Shown: positions 46,658-60,014, numbered from the stretch's first letter. The stretch: DNA of 64,000 bases from Phaffia rhodozyma (GCA_014706385.1 JACGZH010000001.1:2217501-2281500), one strand, 5' to 3'. The notes: generated by a model from the letters alone, not told the origin. Program-made: numbers and translations.

Positions 46658-48298
46658 ATGGCCAAAGGATCAGCCAAGTCCAAAGCGGCCTCCTTGACGA
46701 AATCTCTAGCATCAACGACGCTTGAACCTCGAAAAGAACCGAAGCCAAAGACTCGATTGCCCGTCAACGAGCTTCTTGGTCTTCTCCGACAACAAGAACG
46801 ACGGTCGATCGACCGATCGAGTCTCGATCAACCTTTTATCCCACCATCGTCAGCTTTACCTCTTGCCGTTCCTTCCAGGTTACATCAGCAGACTGACGTG
46901 GGTCTGGCTGTTCTTCCAGCTTCGGTGGCACCGCCTGTTATCCAACCGGCGCAAGCTCAACCTCGGCGTCCAGCCGGTCCACCACCCCCCCGATCATGGA
47001 CAGAACGAAATCAATCTTCCGTTCGTCCGGCAAGATCATCAAACAAACCCAAAACACGCGCCTCTTTCGCTCTTTCGGCCGAGGCACTCACCTCATTTAG
47101 ATCGTTTACCGAACTAGTCTATCCCAACCTCCAGGTGTATTACCCTCCATCCTTTCCTGTCTCGGAATCTAGCTCGTCAGCCTCGATCGAGGATAGACAT
47201 AAAGGACAGGAGATTCCTAGGCTAGTCGCGCTCTGTATGGCTCGTCTGTCGAGCAAGATGTCATCCTCAGTCATCGATAGAGAGTTGGTTAGAGAAGAAC
47301 TAGGTTTATTACCACAACATCTTCGAGAGCTCCTCGGCTGGTGGATTGGTACGAGAGCCGCACAGGCGGGATATCCCGGACTCAAAGATGAAGGAATCGA
47401 AATGTTGATGTGGGATCTCCGAGAGTGGGAAAACTCGGAGGATGACGACGACGACGATGATGATGATGATGGCGAAAGCTCACTTCTGTCGTCCACGTCA
47501 ATAGATGACGAGAACGAGAAAAGTTGGGAAGATAATCATCTTGGGAGGCCTGGATATTCCGGAGGATGGAGAACTCTCTACCTACCCAACTCGACCGTGT
47601 CGCTCAGCATGTTAAAACTCCTTCTCCGACCACTCCCTACCCAGCCGGTCACCCTTACCCCTGTCACCTCGCTCTGTCTGAGCAATCTGGTGAACCATTC
47701 ACTCCCCAGCCTGATAACAGTATTCCCGGCCCATTTGAGAGTTCTCGACCTTCAAGGGATCAAGCTTTTCATCCCTGGTGGGTGGGGCACAGAATGGGAA
47801 CTAGAAGGAGAAGAAGAAGCCGAAAAGGAAGGCGATGGAGAGTGCGCGAGGTGGGGTTGGTGGACTGTGGATAGAGAATCAAGAGTGATTAACATGCTAA
47901 GAAAATTCGCTAGCGCCGTCCCCTTGCTACAGGTCCGTATCTCTCCTTTTCTTCTACTCGTTTCTTTTTTTTCTTTTTCTTTTCGTCAGCAGCCACTGTA
48001 CTAACTAGCCGAGCTGGGATACCCTATCGCTACCGCTTTTGTTGATACCTTGAAACAGCATCTTAACATCTCATACACAATCCCCGCGCTGAAAGCAACT
48101 CATCTCGCTTCTCTTCCTTGGACATCCTCCTCCTCGCCATGCTGGTCGTCTCTTCTCGTTCTTCGAGCTCACGGTCTGATTCCCGGAGATCTCTCGCAAT
48201 GTACATCAAGGGGTGAGGCGAGGAAAGATTTGATGCTTAGGACGGTTAGGCAGGGTATGAAAGGTAGAAAGGGTGATTGGGTAGATGTTTTTGTCTAA
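46658..48298 (+). CDS. Uncharacterised conserved protein with C-terminal leucine-rich segment
   Basis: Two exons: 46658-47933 and 48059-48298, about 500 residues. The intron carries a perfect TACTAAC branch site (about 47998-48004) and ends GAAACAG; splicing gives PLLQ|HLNISYTIPALKATHL. The N-terminus is basic and Pro-rich (KPKTRLPVNELLGLLRQQER and a Pro-rich patch near 46980). A helical region with MARLSSKMSSSVIDRELVRE and LGLLPQHLRELLGWWIG follows (47240-47345), then an Asp-rich run (47445-47475). The last part has leucine-rich-repeat-like units: LRVLDLQGIKLFIPGG, LQHLNISYT and LLVLRAHGLIPG. This layout suggests a fungal protein-protein interaction factor; I cannot name it. Coding status is clear from the long open exon and clean splice. 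Confidence 0.75.
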
Positions 48299-48444
48299 CA
48301 AGAAGTCAATGACTGAGCCTGCATCTTCAATCGCTGCGCTATACACTCATACGAGATTAACGTCACATATATATATATGGTAATTAAGACGTTTGAAATC
48401 CTCGATTCCCTTAGTTTTTCTGTTTTAGGTATAAATAAGATCAC

Positions 48445-51400
48445 CTATCGCTCGCCGTCTAAAAAGTATTCTCGAAAACCTCCTTCATCTCGGAGCTCTG
48501 TGCTCGAGATGACTCCGTACACATGTAAGAACAACAGCGGGAAACGCTATTAGAGAGAGAGGACAGGTCAGGCTAGAAAGAAAGGGTATCGCGGATTTAA
48601 AGTGATATCGACTCACTTTGGTAAAGTAAGCGAGGAACCCTTCGGGAAGAGGAGACATAGCTTCCCGAGCTGCAGCCGGTAAATCTCTGTTCGATACAAG
48701 TTGGTCAGCATATGGTTCACAGAATGCCATGATCAGAAAAGAAAACCATTCGTTTATGGAAAGAGTACGGATGAAACACAAAACGAGACGAACAGGTAGT
48801 GATGGCGTTTGTTCCTCAATGCTCGTAAAAGATCTCTAAGAGAACCAACATCGTACTGCTCCCTCAATGAGATCCATCAGCCATTGTTCCAAAAGGAAGA
48901 TGTCCTCCGCTAAGCAACGGTGGTCACTGAGACTCACTTTACGGTATTTCCCTAAACTGTCTACAAACGACTGATCCATGAGTCTCATCCAGTCTCGAGG
49001 CGAACCAATGACTTTAGTCGACCCATTCTCTAATAACTGAAGCATTGGATCTGGAGGATCCCGAACGAATATCTCGAATCGGTCGGAAGCATCTTGCTGT
49101 AGGTATCAGCACGGATATTCCAGGCGGAACCCCAAAGGTACGTCAAGAGGCATCAGTTAGGAGAAAAGAGAGGAAGAAGCGAGTATGGCGAAATAGCGTA
49201 CAAGGAAAGACAGTTTGCGGGCAGGACTCCAGAAGTATGGATGGAGAAAGGCCTCATCCACCGAAGGTCTTCATTCCAGATGTCATGATTAACAAAAGGA
49301 GACATCACTCTGCCTAAAAGAAGGTTGTGAAACGACATACCTGTTGGAGCTATCTTGAGAGATCATTTTTGAAACCAGATCCCTCGCCTCGCTACATTCT
49401 TCCTCGGATAAGGGCAATCCGTTGAGCTGAGATCGGCCTTTACAAATGTTCCGATCCCTCTCCATTCTCTCCCCGCTAGAAAAGGAAAGACAGTCATCAA
49501 AACACAGAACGAAGAACACCAAGTTTCATCAGCACTTATTTAAAATTTGTAAGAGGAGAGAAATGGAAGACGGATACATACAAAGGATGACCTCCTCGAG
49601 TCAAGAGCCAGTAGGTCAGGCATCCTAAGGAAAATACGTCTACTGCGCTTGTCAACCTCTTTGAGATCTGTTTCAATCCGGCTGACGTAGCCGCTCCCTT
49701 GCCAGTTCTCACGACGTCCCAATCGTCCCAGCTTGATGCGTCCCCTGATGATTCACTCTCAGTCCCTCGATGAAGAAGTACTTCTGGAGCTCGCCAGCCA
49801 GTCGTACCTGTGGGTGCTAGATGAGTGATCGAAGAGGAAAGGACGGTGCCTCCGAAAGATGACTGATCAAGTGTCGTTTGTTTGGCCAGACCAAAATCAG
49901 AGATCAACATCTTCAATCCTTTAGCTGTTAGAGAGACAAGAATGTTCCTATAGTTTAAGGAGAGGAGGGGGAAGGCAAAGCGCGCTTTTAGCATGAATGA
50001 AAAGATCAGAGAGCTGCAGAAGAACGACGATCAGGACGGACGGTGGTTTGATGTCTCTATGGATGATTTTCAATCCATGTAGATGTCTTACGCCTCCGAA
50101 AATATCCCGCAGAGCGTCCTTGGGTATCAGCTTATCCCTAAGTTCTTTAACCTCTCTGTGTTTCGTGAAGAGATCCTCTAACGATGCTGGACACAGTTCG
50201 AGCGCAATGAATAGCCAGGGGTCCGAGGTTTCTTGGTAGAAATATCGGATGATGTTTGGATGGTGATCTGAGGACTGGAGTAGATTGATTTCTTGGGTAG
50301 CCAGAGTTGTGAAATGAGAAAGCACCCGTTTGACAGCAACAGGTCGAGACTGGAATGTGCCCTCGAAAACCATGGTTCCCTGTACAGGATAATAAGAGCA
50401 AGAAGCAATATGAGCATTGGGTTTTGAATATCTGGCAGAGATGATAATCTTACAAACGAGGTAAGACTTAATTACGCACATGTGAGCCGACACCTTAAGA
50501 ACGGTAAAAGAGCAACAACAGTAGATGAGCGGTGTATTGAAAAAGCCAAATAAATCAGATAATAGATTATGAAGTTGGTCCAAGGCGAGATAAAGAACAA
50601 ACCTATCAATTTATCTGAGACAACTAACTCCCTCTCCGTCTTTTTGCTTTCCGACTCTGCTATCATCACTGGACCTGATATCTCCTCAGCCTCTTCCTCC
50701 TCCTCTACCTCATCTACCTCCTCCTCGTTCTTCGCTTCCTGGCGCGATGTGTCCTGGTCTTGTCCTTGAACCGTCTCCTGCTCCTGTTCGTGCTCATCTC
50801 CTCCTATATCCTTCTTCCGGCTCCTCGTCCGCTGGCGTCGTTTTTTCTTCTTATGTTCAGGCTCCGCTTCCTCGAGCCCACCGTTTGTCCTCTCGCCACC
50901 TCCTTTTCCTTCGTCCTTTTCTACTATAGGACCCTGTTCTTTCACCGACGAACTTGACCTGCCTGAAGCATGGCCGATCTCCTTTGTTAGTTTTTCATTG
51001 GAGTTTCTACGACCTGAACTAGATCTTCGGCCCCACCACCACCCTAAAAAGCCTATTGCACTTGTCCCTAGTACACCAATCCATCTACTATGCCACCATC
51101 GTTGCCTCTCTCCTACAAGATCCCTTCCGTTTGATTGCGCCCATTCGGGTGGGCCTTCAATCCCAATTCTCTCTTGTTTCTCTTTCCATCCTTCTTTCAC
51201 ACCTTTCTCTGTCGAGGAGGAGGAAGAAGGCATTCGGAGAGATAGTTCTTCATCAATGAGATCTACTCCATCGAGTACGTGATATCCTTCGAGCTCGCTC
51301 GTTCGGGCTGAACTGCTGAGAGGCTGAAAGTATCCGATCAATGGATGGTTGTCTCTTGATAGGGCAAAGAGGGAGGAACTTGTGTTGTGGGAAGTTGTCT

Positions 51401-53014
51401 GTCCAATAAAGAGGATTTGAGGGAGTCGAGAAGGTGGTCCATGGGGCGTGGAGAACAGGGTGGAGAGAGATGGGATCGGTTGAGGAAGAATAAATGGGGG
51501 AGCATCGATGTTAGTGATCGAGAGAATGTCGTAGAAGGCGATTCTGTTTGATGCATGATCCATGTTCCAAAAGACGGATGAAGAGAGATCAGCAAATGCT
51601 CGATGAGAACAATTTGAAGGGAACAACGATGAGAAAGACAGACGAACGGTAAACTATCCATGTTGACAGCCCAGACGCCTTCTAGCCCTCCCCCTGTTCC
51701 TGCTCCAGCAGTTTTTTTCTGATCGACTTCTCTAAAACCCAGAACGACACCCCCATCTTTCTCGGCTTGTAGCGCTCCCTGAGTGCCAGCTGCAAACATA
51801 GCGTAAAGTCCGTCGGCCGTTCGACCATGTCCCCAGATCGCGCTCGATAGCAGTGGGTCGAGCGATGAAGGCGGAGGTGAATACGTCGAATATTTGAGGG
51901 TAGTAACCGAGTCGGGGGTAGGTGGGTGATGTATTCTGAGCGTGTAATCTTATTGTTCCAAGTGGCCACGCATCGTTCATTATGGAAACCATGTGTTAGG
52001 TACGTATTGTTAGCAGAACTAAGAGCATACAGAAGAGACAACGGGGGAAAGGAGAAAGTTTGAATATTTACGGACCTGTTCGTGTTAGGTATAATAGCTC
52101 TCCTACATCTCCTTTCTCCTCCTCCTCTCCCTCAAGCTCGTCCAACAGATCCATTAATCGATCTCGCTCCTCAGATTGACCCTCGAGACTACCAACCAAA
52201 GAATGTTCGCCCAAGTACGTAGCTGCAGAACCAGCCTCGTCTCCGAACTTAACGACCTTGCCAGTCATCAAGTTGATCGCTATGAGAGATGTGTCGATCT
52301 TTCCGCTGAATACGCGAGAGGGGTTTGGGTCTTGTCGGAAGTGAACGGGTAACGAATGGAACGAAGCATGTACCCTGTGTTCAGTGGTAATTCACAAAGA
52401 CGTAAGTAACAACGCAACTAGGTGTCAGGTTTGGTAGCTCATGACACTGAAGATATTGAAAGAAACAAGAGAAGAACAAAGACGAACAGATCCGGTACCG
52501 TCACTCCCATTTTTTTGAACCTCCAACCTCTGTCTTTCTCGTCGGACGCGCTTTGATCCAAAGAACCAAGCCAGATTTCGCCTTTTCTGGGATCTACCAG
52601 GAATCTTTCGTTAGACTCAACCTGCTCTGGGTTTCTTTGATATTTGCTTCTCCGTCGTCTCGGTCGCTCGGAACCAACCATAGAACCCTCTCCCTGAACA
52701 GTCCATAGTTTCTCCCCTGTTACTCGATTGAGCGCGTGTAAATCACCGTTTATGGTCGAGACGAGGACCAAAGGAGAAACATGAATGTCGCTCGATCTCA
52801 AGTGAGGGGAAAAAGGCGTGTATGGTGCGAGCAAGGATGAATCGGGAGAAGACCATGGCGACGATGACGGAGGAGGCGACGGTAATGACGATGACTTTGG
52901 AAAGGGAAGGGAAGACGATAAGACCGGACTGATCACGAGAAAGATGGACAAGACGAGAAGTAAGCAGAGCCAGAAACCAGAAGCATGGAATCGGATGCTA
53001 TAGGTGGCAGGCAT
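48445..53014 (-). CDS. IRE1: IRE1 unfolded-protein-response sensor kinase/endoribonuclease
   Basis: Type I ER membrane receptor whose cytosolic RNase splices HAC1/XBP1-type mRNA. A signal peptide (MPATYSIRFHASGFWLCLLL...) is followed by the luminal PQQ-like beta-propeller entry LVLVSTINGDLHALNRVTG and EKLWTV (52690-52790). The membrane helix is RWIGVLGTSAIGFLGWWWG (about 51030-51090). The linker has an acidic stretch and a KKKKRRQRTRSRKK basic cluster like the nuclear localisation element of yeast Ire1. The kinase shows VAVKRVL (Lys), LHGLKIIHRDIKP (catalytic loop), LISDFGLAKQ (DFG), GWRAPEVL (APE) and VDVFSLGCLTYWLLTRGGHP (49630-50350). The KEN RNase domain ends DLPAAAREAMSPLPEGFLAY, FTK|RFPLLFLHVYGVISS and TELRDEGGFREYFL. 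All catalytic motifs are intact. Around 1,150 residues. The final acceptor (TCTAATAG near 48553) was needed to recover the conserved end. Confidence 0.95.
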
Positions 53015-53214
53015 GACATCGGAGCCTGCCTATTGGTGATGATGATGATAGTGATAATGATGGTGATGGTAAGGATGATGGATTCAAGAAGTTCGTCTGT
53101 GCCACGTCAAACGAATGGTGACTAACCACCCCAATGAACTCTGTTCCTTTCGCTCGCTCTCTCCAATGTGGCTGGTTTTGGGTACCAGTGATCCATCAGT
53201 CATTTGATAGCAAA

Positions 53215-53809
53215 CTAGAACTCAAGGTCGCCCAGCTGCCATTTTCCGTTCTCCTTTCTTACTCGACTCCTCTTTGAGACTTCAGCAACCAGATCCAGTC
53301 CCTCGTACCTAGAAATTTGATAAAGAAGAAATGAGTTAACCAAGCTACCAAGAACCTTCCCAAGTCACATACGATGAGTAGAGAGAGAGAGAGAAAGAGA
53401 AAGAACTCACAAATGGCCATACTTTTCTCCGTTGCCAGCCTCGTCAAATTTAAGAGTCTTTTCGATTCGCTCGTTCGACCGAGGAATCGCCAAGAGATGA
53501 ATGAGCTCTACGTCCTTAAAGAATCGGTCAAGTGTACCCTCGAGCTTTAGAAAGTTGAGTTTGAACAGAACGTATAAGACACTATCATCGTAGAAAGCAT
53601 TTGGAACATGAAAGGACTATTCGACGCGTCGACCAAAGAGCAAGACGAACTTGGTGAGAAGAAGAGGTGTGAATAAACTTGTCATTCAGATCAAGGGAAG
53701 TCCCGAGCCAGTAGTCTCCTTTGATGGGCGCGGTCTCGTAGAGAGCATCAAACTCCTTCTCGGTGAGGATCTTGTAGAGAATAGTGGAGTTTTCAGGAGA
53801 TGTAGACAT
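53215..53809 (-). CDS. DUF952 family protein
   Basis: Small cytosolic protein of unknown biochemical role. The start ATG at 53809 gives MSTSPENSTILYKILTEKEF, then YWLGTSLDLNDKFIHTSSSH, which matches the DUF952 signature (IY.I.....W......Y...SL...GFIH.S...Q). The next exon encodes FFKDVELIHLLAIPRSNERI and EKTLKFDEAGNGEKYGHL, and the last exon (joined TT|G TAC GAG) gives YEGLDLVAEVSKRSRVRKEN with the end WQLGDLEF. Three exons, about 130 residues, the usual length. A TTG in frame 6 bp upstream is not needed. Immediately upstream lies a 72-bp dinucleotide microsatellite. The gene is divergent from TOF1 and follows IRE1 with 200 bp between. Confidence 0.85.
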
Positions 53810-53817
53810 GGTCAAGA

Positions 53818-53895
<78 letters not shown>

Positions 53896-54127
53896 AGATG
53901 TATGCTGGTATACTTGTCTTTGTGCCTTGGTCTGGTCAGGATACGTGGAGAAGGGAAAGATGGGAGTAGAAGGTGGTGGCTAGGGTTGATTGGCTTACGT
54001 CAGCTAACGCGTCGCGTGTTTAACGCGTCATTAAAGATCTTTCAACCGTTCTCCCCCACAAACACGCTCACGCTCACACTCACAATCACACTTATACTCA
54101 CACACACTTCTAGGAGCGATAGCCATC
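53810..54127. promoter_or_regulatory. Divergent promoter region DUF952 / TOF1
   Basis: About 320 bp between the two start codons, of which 72 bp are microsatellite. ACGCGT words (an MluI-box/MCB-like element, known in yeasts for S-phase replication genes) occur at 54007 and 54022 (TAACGCGTCGCG and TTAACGCGTCAT), and CACACTCACA repeats lie at 54057-54105. The ACGCGT pair fits the replication role of TOF1. Confidence 0.55.
53821..53892. repeat. Compound microsatellite (GA)16(GT)20
   Basis: Sixteen GA units followed directly by twenty GT units. It starts 12 bp upstream of the DUF952 start codon, so it probably lies in that gene's 5' leader, where it reads (AC)n(TC)n. Confidence 0.97.
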
Positions 54128-57100
54128 ATGGAGCTCGACCTAGAGGATATGACAATGGGAGGGTATGGACATAAAGGTATGCATTCTAGCTTGTTTGTCT
54201 CGGTCCGTGTCTGTTCTTGCTGATGGTAGGACAGTTGGTAACACATTCAAATAGAGGAGCTTGAACGGATTCAACTGCTGGAGGCTAGGCGTAAAAACAA
54301 GCTCAAGAACACTCAGGACGATGAATACCCAGAACACGACCATGAAGGAGGAGAGAATGAGGAAGAAGAAGATAGAGAAGCCGTGTTGACGCCGGTCATC
54401 CAGACATTGCTTGCTGCCCTAGGTGGTTGGGAGGTGAGCACTGCTCATTTTTATTCGGACCTTCTTCATTCCCCTATATTCTTTGACTCACAAGACAGAT
54501 CTCACTACGAATTTCTCCTCGACAGGATGTTGATTCGCCTACGGGAGAAATCACGAAAGTTTACCGACCAGGAGACTCGATTCTCGGATGTCTCAAGGAT
54601 CTTAAACGTATATGGCGACACGACGATGAGGATGTCGAACGAACGGTCGCCCGAATCTTTGCTAAAACGGGTCTTATAAGAGAACTCGTGACGATTGTTG
54701 AGGAAGTGAGCGAACGAGGTGATTTCGGTCGGAAAGTCGGTTTAATGGCAGGTTAGTTGTTCGATTCTTTCAAGCTGGACATCCTCTGTCTTCCATTTCA
54801 ATCATATCTAAAATGAACCTCGCTTTGGAATATTGACTTTATTTGTTGACTTTCAGCCGAGCTCATTGCTTCCTTGACATGGCCAATCGATATGGCCGCC
54901 GAGCTAAAGGAGCTAGAGGACGAGCCGGACACTAATACCGATTATTCATCCATCCTGAAAGCCCAGATAGAGTATAAAGCGGCCATCTTGCGGTCGGGAG
55001 TCTTCATGGAAAGAATAATGAGTCTGGTCCTCCCTTATCTGGCTAAATCCATCGAGTACGTTCATTATCCGTTCTGCGAGGTTGATTATCGAGTTGATTT
55101 GGATGATGTTGAAGTTTCTGAAATTCTCTTCGCTTGTGTCTCTTGATCGTGTGGTGCAGTGAGAGAACTGAAAGAGATGAACGGATTATCAAATTGGTTC
55201 TCTCCTTAATTCGAAATCTTCTGTCCATCAAGGACTCTGTCAGTTCAACGCATGCTACCGCGGACAGCTACGAGAAATCCACTCTACAGGTGGGATTAGT
55301 CTTCTTTTGCATTGCCTCAGTTCCTTCACTCCACACGCTCTTCCGTCTGTCTCTCTTTCTAACGCTGCGCGCTCCTTTCTTCATCTTTATCTTGTGTCAT
55401 GAACTAGTCTCGCTTGATCGTTCAACTCGATGATTCACACTTCCTCCAACTATTCATCACCTTGGCCTCATCAGCAGCAACTAAAGAATTTAACTCTTTT
55501 AATATGTTGGTCCTGGATGTCTTACATCTCATGTTTAGAGGTGTCGACGTATCTACGTTGGTCAAAGATCAAACAGTCGTTCGTTTCCTCCATTCTAGTT
55601 CAATCTTCTTGTCCTCCTCTTCTGAAACTAATTTGAGCTGTTGAATCCCGCGCGCCTTTTTCTCCACCACAGGCAATCAGAGACTCACTATCTTCTCTCC
55701 TGGAGCAGGAATCTCTTCAATCAGCAGCTGCTTCTAGACAATCTACCTCGAGGCATTCTCGGTTTGGATCAACAATCGCCATACAGTCAGCTGGACTGAA
55801 GGGTCAACAGGTTGTTGTTCATAAATCTGGAGCTATAAACGGAAACGCAATTGCTCTACTAGACAAGAATAAGAAGAAAAGAAGATCAGGGAGAACAAGA
55901 GAGCAGGTTCGACGCTTAACATGATATACAGACAGTGCACATCTTGCCGAAAAGCTGACGTTCTCATTATGTTTTTCCAATCTATTCAGGATGAAGCAGG
56001 CCTTCGATCATGTTTGACTCCAGAAGCTATGACCGTTCTTCAGCAGTTCTCTCGAGAATTTCTTGAAGTAGCATTCAATAGTCCGTTCCATTTCATCTCC
56101 CTCAGTCTCGATCCTCTTTCTCAATTGGCTCACAACGCCTTCCTCCTCTTGTTGGGTTTTAAGTCTTCTTCGCTTCTGTCCTAAAGGACATACGTATGGA
56201 ACGTCAAAAGGTGACAGAAGCAGACAATCTTCGAACGCTCTTCCTCAGTACATTCTTCCTCGATTTTTTCCTCTCTTCCAGAACTCTAGACATACAAGCC
56301 CACCGTAAGTCTGTTGGAGTACAGCCTGACGAAGACAAAAAGCCAGTCAAGACCGCATGGGATTTCGGGTATGTAGCCGATTTCTGCGAGATCGATGCTG
56401 TTAGATGGGTTGTTGCTCGGATGAGACTTGTCCTGGAGGATACTGTACGTGCTCCTCGATGACTGTTTGTTTGATTGTCGCAGTTGCGCTGATATTTTTG
56501 TAGGATACGCTTGTCATTGAACACTCAATGTCATAGCCTCCAGGATGGGTCGAACTTCGGGCTGGCTTAAACTGCTTCACCCAGATAGTGAGCTCCTCTT
56601 CTCATATTCTATAACATGATCAACTTGGCCGCTAGACTTACGGTATGATCTTTGGGTTCATATCTAGCTCTTATTGGTGGACGCCATGTCAACCAGTAGA
56701 GAGGAAGAACCAGTAGAGGCAGCAGAGATCTTGCAGAACCAGATTTACTATAACGGAGATATCCTAGAACTGTCGATCAAACTCATGGCAGGGTACAGGC
56801 TCCAATCTCGAGAGTTCGTTCGACTTCTCTTTTTTCTTTTTTTCTTTAGTTTCTATCTCTGCTTGATTCCTCAAGAACTGATCGCCTCGTCCTTTCTATC
56901 TCGGTCACAACGGTTCTCTGTCTCTCAGTTATCTCGACTCGGTCATTCACTTTGCATGTGTGCTGCTAAGAATGTTGGAAAAATACTCTAAGGGGAACGC
57001 TTACATGTTTTTCCGAAAGAAGAAAGCGCAGAGAGCTAAAAGAAAGAGAGGTTGGTCATTCGTATAAATTCATATTAACTCTTCGCTCCAAGCGTTGGTG

Positions 57101-59703
57101 CAGTCCTCAAATGGTCTGATATCCTGATACTTACCTCATTGGAATCTGAATGGTGATTAGCGGCTGCTGGAAAAGAGGGCGAAGAAGGGGAAGAGAACGA
57201 TGATGAAGAAGAGGCTCTTCATCCTGCTTCTAAATTTGCAGAACATGCCTTCCAATTCACTGAATTTGAGATGGTAAGCTTCATGGCATTCGCTTTTCGT
57301 CTCAAATCCTGAGTGATCTCTGCTGATCGCTTGCCTGTTCTCATGCTGTCATATTGATGTCGCGCTGTATGTCGAATGGGATTCGCCCTAAAAGAAACTG
57401 GCGAATGAAGACGTGCTGCATACCTTGCTAACGTATCTGCAAGGTTACTCCGAGTTTAAATCGCCGGAGAAGATGAAGCGGGTCGTCAGTCTACTCCATC
57501 GGCTGGCCGTCAAGGTACAGGCCGAGGGGATTTTCTTCAAGGTTCGTTTCGTATCGTATAAGCCCTCAGTCGCCTACATTCTGTGTCCCCTCTTTCAAGT
57601 GAGCGTATGTCCACATGTACTGATGAACCAGTATACTTCTCCTTTCTCTTGTGCGGGCTGGTCGCCGAGCAGGTTTCAGTTCTGGACCTGTTCCAGCAAA
57701 TCCTGGACAACGAACTTAGTCTACCCAAAGACCCTTCGAGTAAAGATCTTCTTGCGCTCATCCACTTTATTCTTCGGAAATTCTTCAAAAGACTGGCAGA
57801 ACATCCATTCCTCATGGTAGAAGCTTTCTTCCCCAAAAACCGGACCGGATGGAAAAAGTTTTCAAGTAGACCTACAGGGGATGACTCAACGGATGATGAC
57901 GATAAACCCAAGCTCAAGAAGATCAAGCGGAAAGCCGATGTTCAGATTAGGGACAAGACGTTAACTCAGAGTCAACAGCTTGGAATTGCGGTCTCTGTTC
58001 TTCTTGAAGAAGGCAAGATTTCGTTCATCACATGGTTCATATCGGTGAGTCTGAATTCTTCTTTTGCGGTATCCTTGTATCTTGCTGTAGCGCCACCAGG
58101 TGGTTCGATTATTGACCAGCATGCGATGTATCTGTCATCAACTGGCTACCTAGGTCCTACGAGATGCCGCTGCTGCAAGGCACGAGATTGTCATGAATAC
58201 CGATGGACCTACGATATATGGTGAGGACATGACGGATGATGACATACGCGCTCAGGCCGCTAGAAAGGAAATTTCCAAAGAAGCCTTGGCCAAGTTTACA
58301 CCTCACCGTAAGGACCCGTCTCTCTGTCTTTCTTTCTCAAACCGGTCTGACGTCGTTCTTGAGAAGGATAATCTAATCTTTTTGTATGTCTCTTCGATTC
58401 GTACGTTCTCACAGCCCTCGATCCTGATACAGATGACAAGAAAACGGCTGTCTCGACCGACCCTCACGTTCGACTGATCCTTACTCTTCTGGACTTCCAA
58501 CATGACGACGAAGGTATAGTTCTGTCTCATATCCAAGCACCCCCTTCTCTCTTAACCACAGGACAAACGCTCATTATGCATCTTTGATTGCTCTAGCCGA
58601 AGATCCTCGATGGGAAATACCCGCTCGTCAGCATCCTACAGAACTTGATCGGCAGGCGGATATGGTAACTCAGTTTATCAGAGAGCCTCTCGACGTAAGC
58701 ATCTTCCATGTCGTATTTATCTTCCTCCAGACCGACGGACTGGATAGTGACTGATCTTGAGATATATGTTCTCTTCGTTTTCGCGTTCTAAAATGACTGA
58801 AGTTTGACGCAGAACCGGCTGTGAACCAGCTGAAGAAAAAGGCGAAGCGCGCGCCTCGAAAGCAAAGAGCACCGGTTGAGGATGAGGACGATCTAGAGCT
58901 CCCTCGAGCTGAGAGGAAGAGAAAGGAGAAAGTTGCAGAGGAAAGGATTCAATACAAGTCGACTCAATTCATCGAGGTCAGTTATCTCAGTCTGCCGTAT
59001 CCGTTCCTACGGAAAACCCTGACAAACTGAAAGTGTTGAATCCGGATGGAAACCGTTCTGTTTGTCGAATATTTTTTTAAAATAAATAGGACTCTGACGA
59101 TGAAGCAGGAGACGAAGCCTTCTATGCGGCTGAGGAAGCCCTGGTGAGTGTTCTGCCTTCCTCATTTATCTTGCGCATTCTCTTCTCTCTCTCTCTCGTT
59201 GACTGATGACATCGGACGCGAAACACACTTTCTTTCAGCGGGCAAGAAAGGGCACGGCTGCTTTGCCAGAGGCCCCGATCGAGGAACCATCCGATTTCGC
59301 CCTGCTTTCCTCGAGAGTCAAGAAACGAAAACCTTCTCGGGAGGACGGGCGTTCTTCGTCAGTCAACAAAGGAAAAAAGAAACCCAAGCGTGCAACCAGC
59401 TCATCAGCAGATTCCGGGGACGAAGACGACGAGGACATGGACGATGAGGACCAAGGAGAAGACTCTGACGCGTCCGTAGCGAAACCTCGGAGGAAACCGA
59501 AGGCTCGAACAAAGAAGTCATCCGCTCGATCAAAAACAGACGAAGAGACGGCGACTGCCGAAGCCAGTCCTACTTTCCGATCCGAGTCGGAAGCCGAGAA
59601 GGATTATCAGAACGATTCGGATGAGGAAGACGAAGGACCGGCTTCCAGTCGCAAGGTTACATCTAAGAAGAAAGTCGTGATGGACTCGGAAGAGGAAGAT
59701 TAA
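54128..59703 (+). CDS. TOF1: Replication fork protection protein TOF1/Swi1 (Timeless)
   Basis: Component of the fork protection complex with Csm3, for checkpoint signalling and fork pausing in the nucleus. Exon 1 (MELDLEDMTMGGYGHK) is followed by an acidic segment, then VLTPVIQTLLAALGGWE, the Timeless N-terminal domain start. Conserved blocks follow: VYRPGDSILGCLKDLKRIWR, DDEDVERTVARIFAKTGL, SLTWPIDMAAELKELEDE, LVLPYLAKSIE|ERTERDERIIKL and VLDVLHLMFRGVDVSTLVKD. The middle has EAEEILQNQIYYNGDILELS-like coding (56700-56770) and FEMLANEDVLHTLLTYLQG. The TIMELESS C-terminal region has RKEISKEALAKFTP and VRLILTLLDFQHDDE. The tail (59206-59703) is Lys/Arg and Asp/Glu/Ser-rich and ends MDSEEED. More than twenty introns, roughly 1,200 residues. 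Internal splice sites were not all resolved. Confidence 0.93.
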
Positions 59704-60014
59704 TGGCTTTTCAAAACGGCTCCCTTGGCGACTTGTGCAATGTGTATCTTTATGACGATGACTTCATGATTATATCCGATTTCTCATGAAGGCACTTTCC
59801 TTGCCTCTATCTCTGATTAACCTCATGTCCCAAAGAATCCCAATCGTGTATTCCAATGACCATTCACCAAGTCGTTAGCGATTCGTAATCGGCTAAGAAA
59901 GCTTCCAGATCCGTCGTATTGTCTCAAGATGCGTAGAGCGAAAGAATGTGCACGGAAGATTAGAGAAAAGCGCATGTCATGACCGAAACTCTCATCAAAG
60001 AACAGCCAGCACGT
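59704..60014. other. Convergent intergenic region TOF1 / eL34
   Basis: About 310 bp between two stop codons, expected to hold both 3' untranslated regions. Nothing else seen. Confidence 0.5.

Noticed and set aside
47998..48058. Acceptor CTAACTAG for the second exon of the leucine-rich gene
   Set aside because: It breaks the frame and overlaps the TACTAAC branch site; the next acceptor GAAACAG keeps phase.
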